DNA of 64,000 bases, taken from positions 124,001 through 188,000 of the forward strand of contig JAEWKA010000005.1 of assembly GCA_023386265.1 (NCBI GenBank). Reading direction: 5' to 3'. Of the stretch, positions 35,257 to 43,183 are shown in pieces. Each line of letters begins with the position of its first letter. Position 1 is the stretch's first letter. The translations under genes and the position numbers were made by a program. Below the pieces are notes generated by a model. The model was given only the letters and a program-made list of their open reading frames with translations, was not told where the DNA came from and ran no database searches. The stretch comes from Bacillota bacterium (lineage in GTDB: Bacteria > Bacillota > Clostridia > Oscillospirales > Oscillospiraceae).

Positions 35257-36555
35257 ATGCTAACAAAGACTTATCTGGAAATTGTTGATGTTCAAGCACG
35301 CGAGATTCTTGACTCCAGAGGAAATCCGACCCTTGAGGTGGAAGTAACCCTTGATGACGGTACAGTAGGCAGAGCGGCAGTTCCCTCCGGCGCTTCGACA
35401 GGCGCGTTCGAGGCCTGTGAACTTCGCGACGGCGACAAGAGCCGCTATCTCGGCAAGGGCGTTCTGAAAGCGGTCGATAATGTAAACGGCGAAATCGCCG
35501 AGGCAATGCTAGGGCTCAACGCTCTGGATCAGCCCTCTATAGACAAGCTGCTCATCGAGCTCGATGGCACGAAGAACAAGACCCGCCTCGGAGCAAACGC
35601 AATTCTGGGCGTGTCTCTTGCCTGTGCTCACGCTGCGGCAGATGCACTGGGCATGAGCCTTTATACCTATATCGGCGGCGTAAACGCAAAGACCCTGCCC
35701 GTTCCGATGATGAACGTACTGAACGGCGGCGCACACGCGACAAACAGCGTCGATATTCAGGAATTCATGGTTATGCCCGTTTCGGCGCCCAATTTCCGCG
35801 AAGCTCTTCGCATGTGCGCGGAGGTTTTCCACACACTTAAGAAAATTGTCAAGTCCGCAGGCGTCGGCGACGAGGGCGGCTATGCTCCCGATCTTGCAAG
35901 CGACGAGGATGCGCTCAAGGCGCTCGTCGAGGCTATTGAAAAGGCAGGCTATAAACCCGGTGTAGACTTTAAAATTGCAATGGATCCGGCAGTTACCGAG
36001 TGGTTCGATGAAAAGGATGGCTGCTATCATCTGCCGAAGCGCGGCACCGTTATTACTCCTCAGCAGATGGTCGACATGTGGGTCGGTTTCTGTGACAAGT
36101 ATCCCATTATCTCCATCGAAGACGGTATGGCGGAAGAGGACTGGGAAGGCTGGAAAAAGATGACCGAAGCTCTCGGCCACAGAATACAGATTGTCGGCGA
36201 CGACCTCTTTGTTACAAATTCCGAGCGCCTCAAGAAAGGCATAGATCTGGGCGTTGCAAACTCGATACTCATCAAGCTTAACCAGATCGGAACACTCACC
36301 GAGACTCTTGACACTATCCAGATGGCTCACAGAGCGGGATATACGACTATCGTTTCCCACCGCTCGGGCGAAACCGAGGACACGACTATTGCAGACATTT
36401 CGGTTGCGCTCAACGCTGGACAGATAAAAACTGGCGCTCCCAGCCGAATTGACAGAGTTGCAAAGTACAATCAGCTTCTGCGCATCGAGGATGAACTTTT
36501 CGATGTCGCCAAGTATCTCGGCAATGATGCTTTTTACAGTATCAAGGCAAAATAA
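35257..36555 (+). CDS. eno: Enolase
   Basis: Interconverts 2-phosphoglycerate and phosphoenolpyruvate; magnesium-dependent and also a degradosome partner in many bacteria. Its 432 residues include EILDSRGNPTLEVEV, SGASTGAFEACELRD, the GDEGGYAPDL metal loop, ISIEDGMAEEDWEGW, IVGDDLFVTN, and the signature ILIKLNQIGTLTETL followed by VSHRSGETEDTTIAD. ATG 35257 follows GTAGGAG. A strong terminator starts 35 bases after the stop, closing the trmL-eno operon. Confidence 0.97.
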   Translation: MLTKTYLEIVDVQAREILDSRGNPTLEVEVTLDDGTVGRAAVPSGASTGAFEACELRDGDKSRYLGKGVLKAVDNVNGEIAEAMLGLNALDQPSIDKLLIELDGTKNKTRLGANAILGVSLACAHAAADALGMSLYTYIGGVNAKTLPVPMMNVLNGGAHATNSVDIQEFMVMPVSAPNFREALRMCAEVFHTLKKIVKSAGVGDEGGYAPDLASDEDALKALVEAIEKAGYKPGVDFKIAMDPAVTEWFDEKDGCYHLPKRGTVITPQQMVDMWVGFCDKYPIISIEDGMAEEDWEGWKKMTEALGHRIQIVGDDLFVTNSERLKKGIDLGVANSILIKLNQIGTLTETLDTIQMAHRAGYTTIVSHRSGETEDTTIADISVALNAGQIKTGAPSRIDRVAKYNQLLRIEDELFDVAKYLGNDAFYSIKAK

Positions 36556-36589
36556 CCCTTCGTTAGAAAAAATTACTAAATAAAAGTAT

Positions 36590-36635
36590 AAATGGTGTTT
36601 CTGCTGGTAAAAATATCTGCAGAAACACCATTTTT
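36590..36635 (+). terminator. Intrinsic terminator of the glycolytic operon
   Basis: A 15-bp perfect stem (AAATGGTGTTTCTGC / GCAGAAACACCATTT) with a 14-base loop runs into TTTTT. It lies between eno and the SpoIIQ-like gene, so that gene must have its own start signal or depend on read-through. Confidence 0.9.
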
Positions 36636-36654
36636 CTATTCAGGAGGTAATAAA

Positions 36655-37404
36655 ATGGCTGATAAAAAGAGTTTAGGCGAACAGCTGGAAGCATTTTTTT
36701 CCGGAAAGGGCTTCTACATAGTCCTTTTCCTTTGCGTAGCGGTTATAGGCGTTTCCGCCTATATGCTGTTTAGCGGGAATGGGAACGATGTAGAAGATGC
36801 GTCCGAAGCAAACAGCGGTTATTCAGAGGCAGTAGGGCCTATGAACGAGGACCCCGAAATGGCGGTTCCTCCGGAAGTGGTTGAGGTACCCGATACCGAG
36901 GAAGCTGCTACGCAAAACGAAAGTCTGGAAAACGCCACGGAGAACGAGGAAACCGGCAACTGGACGGAGCAGCAGACAGAGACTGCAGTTTCAGCGCAGT
37001 ATATCTGGCCGCTCGCAGGCGATATTGACCTGCCGTATTCCGTAACCGCGCTCATTTACAACAAAAAGATGGGCGATTGGCGCACGCATGACGGCGTTGA
37101 CATTGTAGCTCCGCTCGGAACACAGGTTCTTGCGGTCTGCGCAGGACAGGTCGAGAAAGTCTATCAGGACGACATGGGAGGTATGACAGTTATCATCCAG
37201 CACGCGGGCGGTTTAAGGAGCATCTATTCGAATCTTGCCTCCGTTCCCACCGTTTACGAGGGCGACAATGTTATGACCGGTGAAATTATCGGAGCTGTCG
37301 GCGCGACAGCACCCGGAGAGACAAAGGACAACCCGCATCTTTGCCTGAAAATGACACTTGACGGACAGAGCGTAAATCCTTCCGACTATCTTCCCCCAAG
37401 ATAA
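36655..37404 (+). CDS. SpoIIQ-like M23 (LytM) protein with degenerate active site
   Basis: 249 residues: a short cytoplasmic N-terminus, one membrane helix (FYIVLFLCVAVIGVSAYML, about 21-39), an acidic Glu/Thr/Asn-rich linker (40-120) and a LytM domain. ATG 36655 is picked because of CAGGAGG 8 bases upstream. The first zinc motif is kept (HDGVDI, HxxxD). The usual YxHL has become YSNL, and the HLHFE zinc motif reads HLCLKM, so a working endopeptidase is unlikely or altered. Anchored LytM proteins of this layout are typical of SpoIIQ, which joins SpoIIIAH across the forespore septum. That assignment is inferred. Confidence 0.7.
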   Translation: MADKKSLGEQLEAFFSGKGFYIVLFLCVAVIGVSAYMLFSGNGNDVEDASEANSGYSEAVGPMNEDPEMAVPPEVVEVPDTEEAATQNESLENATENEETGNWTEQQTETAVSAQYIWPLAGDIDLPYSVTALIYNKKMGDWRTHDGVDIVAPLGTQVLAVCAGQVEKVYQDDMGGMTVIIQHAGGLRSIYSNLASVPTVYEGDNVMTGEIIGAVGATAPGETKDNPHLCLKMTLDGQSVNPSDYLPPR

Positions 37405-37420
37405 GTCTTCTCTTTTCCAA

Positions 37421-37459
37421 AGGGCTTCTCGATTAATGAGAAGCCCTCTCTTTTTGCTT
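37421..37459 (+). terminator. Intrinsic terminator after the SpoIIQ-like gene
   Basis: AGGGCTTCTC and GAGAAGCCCT form a perfect 10-bp stem with a 7-base loop, followed by CTCTTTTTGCTT. Confidence 0.88.
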
Positions 37460-37507
37460 ATTGGCTTCTTACAGTGATAAAATTTTTCTGCAAAAATTGA
37501 CGCAAGG

Positions 37508-37516
37508 TGTTATAAT
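37508..37516 (+). promoter_or_regulatory. Extended -10 promoter for pepT
   Basis: TGTTATAAT is a perfect extended -10 element (TG, one base, TATAAT) 48 bases before pepT. No good -35 is at the matching distance, which such promoters tolerate. Confidence 0.55.
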
Positions 37517-37563
37517 AGCGAAAATAAGAATTTTACCCTAGTCTCAGGGGAGGATACATAAAG

Positions 37564-38799
37564 ATGACGCTCAAGGAACGCTTTTTGAATTATGTGAGTT
37601 ATGACACACAGTCCAGCGAAGACTCCGAAACGACGCCAAGCACCGATAAGCAATGGACTCTGGCTCGCCTGCTCGAAAAAGAGCTGCTGGAGCTGGGTGC
37701 GGAGAATGTACGCCTTAGCGAATATGGCTATGTAATGGCCGAGCTGCCCTCTAATATGGGCGAAGTAAAAGTCCCCGCGCTGGGCTTTATTGCGCATATG
37801 GATACCTCTCCCGACGCTCCATCTGAAAATATAAAACCCCGAATTATCGAAAATTACGACGGCAGCGTTATAGTTCTGAACGAAAAGAAAAACCTTCGTC
37901 TCGCCCCCGAAGAGTTTGAAAGCCTGAAAAAACATATAGGCGAAACGCTCATCGTGACGGATGGAACAACTCTATTGGGTGCGGATGACAAAGCCGGAGT
38001 AGCGGAGATTATGATGCTTGTGGAATATCTGGCAACGCATCCCGAAACTCCGCACGGAAAAATTTGCATTGGCTTTACTCCGGATGAGGAGATCGGAAAA
38101 GGTGCGGACAGATTTGACGTTTCAGGTTTCGGCGCGGACTTTGCCTACACTGTGGACGGTGGAGACCTCGGTGAGATTGAGTATGAGAATTTTAACGGCG
38201 CCAACGCGGGAGTTTTCGTTCAGGGAAAGAGTATTCATCCCGGCTCCGCGAAGAACAAAATGATTAACGCCTCCCTGGTCGCAGCGGAATTTGCATCTTT
38301 GTTACCGCAGCATGAGACTCCTTCACATACCGAGGACTATGAGGGCTTTTACCACCTGCATTTCATATCCGGTACGGTAGAGGAGGCGGAGCTTCAATAT
38401 CTCATTCGCGATCACGACAGAGAGAAGTTCGAGGACCGCAAGCGCTTCATTCGCTCGGTCGGCGATTTTATCAATAACAAATACGGTGAAAATACCGTAC
38501 AAGTCGTAATACACGACCAGTATTTCAATATGCGTGAGCAAATTCTGCCGCACATGGAGCTTATCGATATAGCCAAAAAAGCGATGGAGGCTGAGGGCGT
38601 CACGCCGGAGATTGTCCCGATACGCGGCGGTACGGACGGTGCGAGGCTTTCGTACATGGGGCTGCCTTGCCCCAATCTCTGCACCGGCGGGCAAAATTTC
38701 CATGGACCATACGAATATTGTTCGCTCGACTCGATGGAAAAGATATCTAAGGTGCTTGTCCGTCTCACAGAAATGTTTGCTAAAGAAATGGTCAAATAA
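37564..38799 (+). CDS. pepT: Peptidase T (tripeptide aminopeptidase)
   Basis: Cytoplasmic M20B zinc aminopeptidase that removes the N-terminal residue of tripeptides. It has 411 residues with the complete metal set: FIAHMDTSPDAPS, LGADDKAGVAEIM, FTPDEEIGKGAD, and YTVDGGDLGEIEYENFNGA with the catalytic-domain aspartate. The dimerisation domain is followed by PIRGGTDGARLSYMGLPCPN. The start ATG 37564 follows GGGGAGG. It is followed within 20 bases by the pyridoxal kinase gene. Confidence 0.96.
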   Translation: MTLKERFLNYVSYDTQSSEDSETTPSTDKQWTLARLLEKELLELGAENVRLSEYGYVMAELPSNMGEVKVPALGFIAHMDTSPDAPSENIKPRIIENYDGSVIVLNEKKNLRLAPEEFESLKKHIGETLIVTDGTTLLGADDKAGVAEIMMLVEYLATHPETPHGKICIGFTPDEEIGKGADRFDVSGFGADFAYTVDGGDLGEIEYENFNGANAGVFVQGKSIHPGSAKNKMINASLVAAEFASLLPQHETPSHTEDYEGFYHLHFISGTVEEAELQYLIRDHDREKFEDRKRFIRSVGDFINNKYGENTVQVVIHDQYFNMREQILPHMELIDIAKKAMEAEGVTPEIVPIRGGTDGARLSYMGLPCPNLCTGGQNFHGPYEYCSLDSMEKISKVLVRLTEMFAKEMVK

Positions 38800-38819
38800 A
38801 CGGCTTAACAGGGGATACC

Positions 38820-39680
38820 ATGGAAGATTTAAAAAGAATCACAGCGATACATGACATTTCAGGTGTCGGAAAGTGCTCGCTCACCGTCGCACTGCCGGTA
38901 ATTTCCGCAAGCGGCGTAGAATGCGCCTGCCTGCCTACGGCACTGTTATCCACACATACAGGTGGCTTTGATAACTTTACTTTCCGCGACCTTTCCGAGG
39001 AGCTGCTTCCCATTGCGCGGCATTGGAAGGAAGAGGGGATAGTCTTTGATGGCATCTATTCCGGCTATCTTGCCTCTTCAAAGCAGGAAGAGATGCTCGA
39101 AGAGATTATCGAACTAATTTCAAACGAAAATACGAAGGTCATCGTCGACCCCGTAATGGCGGATAACGGCATATATTACAGCAATCTGGGACATGACATG
39201 TGTCTTGCCTTTCGGAGACTCTGCGGAAAAGCGCACATCATAACGCCTAACATAACCGAGGCAGCTCTGCTGACAGGACTGCCCTACAAAGCGGGCCCCC
39301 ATGAACGCGGATATATAGACTTACTTGTGGAGGGACTGACAAGGCTTTGCAGCGGGATAATCGCCGTGACAGGCGTCTGCCCCGACAACGAGAGCGTCGG
39401 AGTTTACGCGGTGGATACCAAAACGGGGGAAAGCTGTTTTTATTCGGGCAAAGCAAAAGAGGGAGTTTTCTGCGGAACAGGTGATTTGTTTGCTTCGGCT
39501 TTTTCGGCGCTCATGCTTCGCGGAGCCGGACTCAAAGACGCCGTAGAGACTGCGGTTTCGCTCGTGAACGATAGCATCGAGCGTACAGTAGCCCGTGGAA
39601 CGCCGCGCAGGAACGGTGTCGATTTTGAGGGCGCACTTCCAAACTATATCAAAAGAGTTTCTGAGCTTTTCGTTAAATAA
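38820..39680 (+). CDS. Pyridoxal/pyridoxamine kinase (PdxK/PdxY type)
   Basis: Ribokinase-fold enzyme that phosphorylates B6 vitamers to make pyridoxal phosphate. In 286 residues it has the N-terminal HDISGVGKCSLTVALPVISA typical of PdxY-like kinases, FDGIYSGYLAS, VDPVMADNGIYYS and ITPNITEAALLTG. The anion-hole/catalytic motif GTGDLFASAFSAL lies near 220. RBS GGGGATACC is moderate. It is co-transcribed with pepT and ends at a terminator shared with the convergent SDR gene. Confidence 0.92.
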   Translation: MEDLKRITAIHDISGVGKCSLTVALPVISASGVECACLPTALLSTHTGGFDNFTFRDLSEELLPIARHWKEEGIVFDGIYSGYLASSKQEEMLEEIIELISNENTKVIVDPVMADNGIYYSNLGHDMCLAFRRLCGKAHIITPNITEAALLTGLPYKAGPHERGYIDLLVEGLTRLCSGIIAVTGVCPDNESVGVYAVDTKTGESCFYSGKAKEGVFCGTGDLFASAFSALMLRGAGLKDAVETAVSLVNDSIERTVARGTPRRNGVDFEGALPNYIKRVSELFVK

Positions 39681-39682
39681 AA

Positions 39683-39710
39683 AAGGCGGTCATAAAGACC
39701 GCCTTAAAAA
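39683..39710. terminator. Bidirectional terminator between convergent genes
   Basis: AAGGCGGTC / GACCGCCTT, a perfect 9-bp stem with 5-base loop, flanked by A-run (left) and TTAAAAA (right). It can end both the kinase gene (plus) and the SDR gene (minus). Confidence 0.82.
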
Positions 39711-39718
39711 ATGCTGTT

Positions 39719-40423
39719 TTATAACGCAAAGCCGCCGTCCACGCCGATAACTTGACCCGTTACAAAGCCGGCTTTGTCGGAGGCGAGAAATGAGGCAAGC
39801 TCCGCGACTTCCGAAGTCTTACCGAGACGGCAGAGCGGGGTCGAATCAATGAGCCGCTCCTTGTCCTCAAAAGAAAAGCCGGACATCATGTCGGTTTCGA
39901 TAACGCCGGGCGCTATGCAGTTTGCTCTGATGCCCGAAGGGCCGAGCTCCTTGGCAAGCGATTTCGTAAGACCTATAACCGCGGCCTTGGATGCGGAATA
40001 TGCCGCTTCGCACGAGGCTCCGTGGACTCCCCAGACGGACGATACAGTGATAATCGAGCCTTGCTTGAGGTTAACCATAGCCGGAAGTGCGCATTTTACG
40101 CAGTTATATACTCCGTCCACGTTGACAGCGAAAATTCTGCGCCATTTTTCAGGAGAAATGTCCGAAAAAAGCCCGTATTCCGAAATTCCTGCATTACAGA
40201 CGAGAACATTTAGTTCACCGATTTCGTCATACATTGAACGGACCTGCGCAAGGTCCGAAACATCTGCCCTGACAGCAATCCCGCCGATTTCCTCTGCGAG
40301 AGCCAGAGCTTTTTCGCGGGAGTTCAGGTAATTGATATAGACTTTGAAACCATCCTTTGAAAGCGTTCGGGCGATTGCCTCGCCGATACCTCTTGAAGCG
40401 CCGGTGACGAGAGCAGTTTTCAT
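39719..40423 (-). CDS. Short-chain dehydrogenase/reductase, FabG-like
   Basis: NAD(P)H-dependent SDR of 234 residues. ATG 40423 is chosen: AGGAAGGGTC stands upstream and the Rossmann motif begins at once (MKTALVTGASRGIGEAIA). The NNAG motif is VCNAGISEY. The catalytic Ser-Tyr-Lys set is in TVSSVWGVHGASCEAAYSASKAA, and GIRANCIAPGVIETDM follows. This is the layout of 3-oxoacyl-ACP reductase. It is not within a fatty-acid operon, so the substrate may differ. It is a single gene with divergent promoters to the PASTA gene. Confidence 0.85.
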   Translation of the reverse strand: MKTALVTGASRGIGEAIARTLSKDGFKVYINYLNSREKALALAEEIGGIAVRADVSDLAQVRSMYDEIGELNVLVCNAGISEYGLFSDISPEKWRRIFAVNVDGVYNCVKCALPAMVNLKQGSIITVSSVWGVHGASCEAAYSASKAAVIGLTKSLAKELGPSGIRANCIAPGVIETDMMSGFSFEDKERLIDSTPLCRLGKTSEVAELASFLASDKAGFVTGQVIGVDGGFAL

Positions 40424-40524
40424 TTTTTGTGACCCTTCCTTTCGCGAAACTCGAAGTGAGAATAGCGTATAGCTATTATAGTACTCATAGCACTTTATGA
40501 GAATTACTACCTGATAATAGATGT

Positions 40525-40553
40525 TTGAAAAATACACACATATGTGATAAAAT
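40525..40553 (+). promoter_or_regulatory. Sigma-A promoter for the zinc-ribbon/PASTA gene
   Basis: TTGAAA (40525-40530), 17-bp spacer, TAAAAT (40548-40553). The spacer contains the palindrome CACATATGTG (40536-40545), a possible operator. Confidence 0.65.
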
Positions 40554-40607
40554 ACAATCTACGGCGGTTTGGTACAAGTACATGCCGCTTTTAGGAGGTT
40601 AACTGTT

Positions 40608-41864
40608 ATGCGGACAATTATCTGCAAAAAATGCGGAAAAGAAATAGACGCTTCTTTGGGCGAATGCCCGAGCTGTGGAGCGGTGTACTACATATTACCG
40701 GATGAAGACAAAAAACTTGAGTGGGCGATGAGCACCGACTCCGATATAGACGACACAAAGATTCTCCGAGCGGTAGAAGCAAATCCGAGCCGTGGCGGAA
40801 CGAGTCACAGTACACGAGATATTTTCAATGCCGACAACGACGAGCTGTTCAATACCCGCGTTTGGAGACTGAGCGAGGAGCAGGAGGTCACGAAGGCCAC
40901 CCGTCCGCAGAACCCGGAAAAAACGGTAGCACCGATGCAGCGTCCTGTTCGGCAGACCGTGAAGCCCGAGGCTCCGCGTCCCGTCGTCGGAAAGAGTCAG
41001 CCGGCACAAAAGGATAAGGAAAAGGAACTGCGCAAAAGGCAGCTAATTGTCTCTGCCGTCGCTCTGCTCGCCGTTTTGACGCTCGTGCTTTCTTTTATGG
41101 GCGGATTGTTCGATTTCAGCGGGGGCGAAAACAAGGAAGAAATGCAGGATCTCGTCGGAATGCCGCAGGAATCCGCCATGACAGTGCTTGACGCCTTGGG
41201 ACTTCAGGTTACCACAGAGACTGAAGCAAGTGGAGAGGCTGTCGGAATTGTCACCAAACAGAGCATAAAAGAAGGCAAAAAAGTCAAGAAGGGCGATAAA
41301 ATTACTATCACCGTATCTTCGGGACAGCCGGCGTCTTCTTCCGGGAGCGCGGAATACATCGAAGTGCCGACGCTGACGAAAAAAACATATGACCAGGCAA
41401 AGCAAATTCTTTCCGATATGGGGCTTAAGATAAATCGTGGAGAGGACGTTTTCAGTGATGAAGACATCGGCCTCGTGGTTTCCCAGTCACCGATGAAGGA
41501 TGCGAAGATTAAAAAGGGCGACACGGTTACTGTCTCTGTTTCAAAAGGACTTGAGCCTTCTCCCTCGCCTGAAGCTCACACGATTAGCGTTACAGCGGGC
41601 AAAGGCGGCAATATAAGCCCCAAGGGAGCCGTTTCGGTTGCGGACGGAGAGGATCAGACTTTTACAATTACCCCGGAGTCGGGCTATGAGATATTCGAAA
41701 TCAAGGTCGACGGAACAAGCATCGGGGCGCCTTCAAGCTATACGTTCACGAAGGTGGCCGACGATCATACAATTTATGCGGTATTCAGGCAGACGACCTC
41801 TACCTCACCGACACCGTCTCCGACATCAACGGTTAACCCTGTTTCAAATACCGACATCGGATAA
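40608..41864 (+). CDS. Membrane protein with zinc ribbon, two PASTA domains and a B-repeat-like domain
   Basis: 418 residues from ATG 40608 (TAGGAGG 8 bases upstream). Order: an N-terminal zinc ribbon CKKCGKEIDASLGECPSCG (residues 6-24), an acidic/basic cytoplasmic linker to about 145, and a membrane helix (LIVSAVALLAVLTLVLSFMGG). Outside are PASTA 1 (DLVGMPQESAMTVLDALGL) and PASTA 2 (VPTLTKKTYDQAKQILSDMGL), each ending in KKGD...TVS. A B-repeat-like domain follows (SVTAGKGGNISPKGAVSVADG ... GYEIFEIKVDG), then a Ser/Thr/Pro tail. PASTA domains bind wall fragments in PrkC-type kinases; here no kinase is attached. It could report wall state to a cytoplasmic zinc-ribbon partner. Function unknown. 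Confidence 0.8.
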   Translation: MRTIICKKCGKEIDASLGECPSCGAVYYILPDEDKKLEWAMSTDSDIDDTKILRAVEANPSRGGTSHSTRDIFNADNDELFNTRVWRLSEEQEVTKATRPQNPEKTVAPMQRPVRQTVKPEAPRPVVGKSQPAQKDKEKELRKRQLIVSAVALLAVLTLVLSFMGGLFDFSGGENKEEMQDLVGMPQESAMTVLDALGLQVTTETEASGEAVGIVTKQSIKEGKKVKKGDKITITVSSGQPASSSGSAEYIEVPTLTKKTYDQAKQILSDMGLKINRGEDVFSDEDIGLVVSQSPMKDAKIKKGDTVTVSVSKGLEPSPSPEAHTISVTAGKGGNISPKGAVSVADGEDQTFTITPESGYEIFEIKVDGTSIGAPSSYTFTKVADDHTIYAVFRQTTSTSPTPSPTSTVNPVSNTDIG

Positions 41865-41923
41865 AAAAATAAACTATCCCAGCAGCAAAAAGCTAATTCT
41901 GAAAGAAAAGCTGAAGGTACGCT

Positions 41924-42391
41924 TCAAAACCTGAGTATGCGGCAGGAAATTTCGCCCCTGTCGTCTATAATGACTTCCGCATAGCTCGGACTTGGAGCAA
42001 AACCGCAGGTACCAGGATTTAGGGCCTGTATTCCTCCGGACATTGAGTAGTTTGCTATATGAGTGTGGCCGAACATCACAATGTCGGCGCCTCTCAAACA
42101 CGCTTCGTCAATGAGCGCTTTAAGAGTCCACTTGACTCCATAGATGTGTCCATGTGTAATAAATATTTTTGCTTTTCCTACCGTAAAAAAATCTGTATCC
42201 GGCAGGACGGAGCCAATATCGCAGTTTCCCCGAACCGCTCTAAGCGGGATTTGGGGGAACTGCGTTTCTATTTTTGAAACATCCCTGCCGCCATCACCGA
42301 GATGGACGACCATGTCGGGCTCACCGCTACCGATCGCGCGTAGCATTCCGGAGGAGTTTCCGTGAGAATCGGAAAAAACTAAGAGCTTCAA
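41924..42391 (-). CDS. YfcE/MJ0936-type metallophosphodiesterase
   Basis: 155-residue calcineurin-like phosphoesterase. All metal motifs are present: FSDSHGN at residues 6-12 (DxH), VHLGDGGRD (GD), VRGNCDIG (GNCD, usual for this subgroup), FITHGHIYGV and MFGHTHIANY (GHTH). The family hydrolyses phosphodiesters with broad in vitro range; the true substrate is generally unknown. The start ATG at 42391 has TAGGAGATG upstream. It is convergent with the PASTA gene and divergent from the small-protein cassette. Confidence 0.9.
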   Translation of the reverse strand: MKLLVFSDSHGNSSGMLRAIGSGEPDMVVHLGDGGRDVSKIETQFPQIPLRAVRGNCDIGSVLPDTDFFTVGKAKIFITHGHIYGVKWTLKALIDEACLRGADIVMFGHTHIANYSMSGGIQALNPGTCGFAPSPSYAEVIIDDRGEISCRILRF

Positions 42392-42408
42392 TACAGCATC
42401 TCCTAAAA

Positions 42409-42466
42409 AATATACTGAACTTTAATCCAAAGGTAACCGCTGCGGATAATCTGAATATACTGAACT
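42409..42466. repeat. 13-bp direct repeat in the cassette promoter region
   Basis: AATATACTGAACT occurs at 42409-42421 and again, identical, at 42454-42466 (45 bp apart, about four turns plus). It lies between the phosphodiesterase gene and the three-gene cassette. Each copy contains TATACT, so it could be paired -10 elements or a repeated operator. Confidence 0.6.
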
Positions 42467-42493
42467 GAAAGAGTATCTTCGGGAGGTGCCGGT

Positions 42494-42736
42494 ATGGATA
42501 ATTTTGACAAAATGAGCAAGGAACTGCTCAAAGGCGGAAAAGCTGGAGAGATAAATAAGGTCGTAAACTCGCCGGAGGGCAAAAAAATCGGCAGCATGGT
42601 GGACGGAAACGCGCTTAAAAAAGCTGTAGCCACAGGGGATAACGAGACCATGAACCGTATCCTCGGCCAGTTTTTGTCGACCGATGAGGGCAAATCTCTT
42701 GCGAAAAAGATCAGCGAGAATTTCGGAAAAAAATAG
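42494..42736 (+). CDS. Small basic protein of unknown function (cassette gene 1)
   Basis: 80 residues, lysine- and asparagine-rich, with no membrane segment or cysteine. It begins MDNFDKMSKELLKGGKAGEI and looks mostly helical, with KKAVATGDNETMNRILGQFL as a likely amphipathic helix. CGGGAGG stands 8 bases before ATG 42494, so translation is well supported. It is followed 18 bases later by cassette gene 2, and the two reading frames use the same codon style as their neighbours. I do not recognise a characterised family. Confidence 0.75.
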   Translation: MDNFDKMSKELLKGGKAGEINKVVNSPEGKKIGSMVDGNALKKAVATGDNETMNRILGQFLSTDEGKSLAKKISENFGKK

Positions 42737-42754
42737 GACTGGGAGGGTCAGGCT

Positions 42755-43180
42755 ATGAGCGATCTGGAGGGAATGATTAACGGGATACTTTCAAATCCCG
42801 AGGAAATGAAAAAAATCATGGATATGGCCGGCAAGCTTATGGGCGCGGAGGGCGGCGAGACGCCTACGGTGCCCTCAGGATCCGCGTCGCCAGAGACTCC
42901 GTCGCTTGAAACATTACTGCCGGGAGTGGACATTGCCAGTCTGGCATCGACGGCGCAGACTCTGCTAGGCAACGACACAATCAGAAAGCTGTTATCGGGA
43001 CCCTTGGTTAAAAACATTATTGGTGAAACACTACACCCGAATAACGACAAACGCGAACTTTTTAATGCATTGAAGCCATGGCTTTCAGAAGAAAGAAGAG
43101 CTAGACTCGAAAAAGCGATAATATTCGCAAAAGCCATGCGTGTTGTGGGAGTAGCAACGCCGCTTATCAGGGGAGGGTAG
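42755..43180 (+). CDS. Helical protein of unknown function (cassette gene 2)
   Basis: 141 residues. The first 32 are an amphipathic helical segment (MSDLEGMINGILSNPEEMKK). A Pro/Ser/Thr/Glu linker follows (about 33-55), then a helical domain of about 85 residues ending in KAIIFAKAMRVVGVATPLIRGG. LKPWLSEERRARLEKAI near 110 is a strongly charged helix. It carries no signal peptide. GGGAGGGTC precedes ATG 42755, and gene 3 starts 3 bases after the stop. The SNPEEMKKIMDMA-type N-terminus recurs, as far as I know, in hypothetical proteins of Clostridia; function unknown. Confidence 0.75.
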   Translation: MSDLEGMINGILSNPEEMKKIMDMAGKLMGAEGGETPTVPSGSASPETPSLETLLPGVDIASLASTAQTLLGNDTIRKLLSGPLVKNIIGETLHPNNDKRELFNALKPWLSEERRARLEKAIIFAKAMRVVGVATPLIRGG

Positions 43181-43183
43181 AAA

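Noticed and set aside
35509..36360. 283-residue minus-strand open frame
   Set aside because: Antisense to eno; no recognisable domain.
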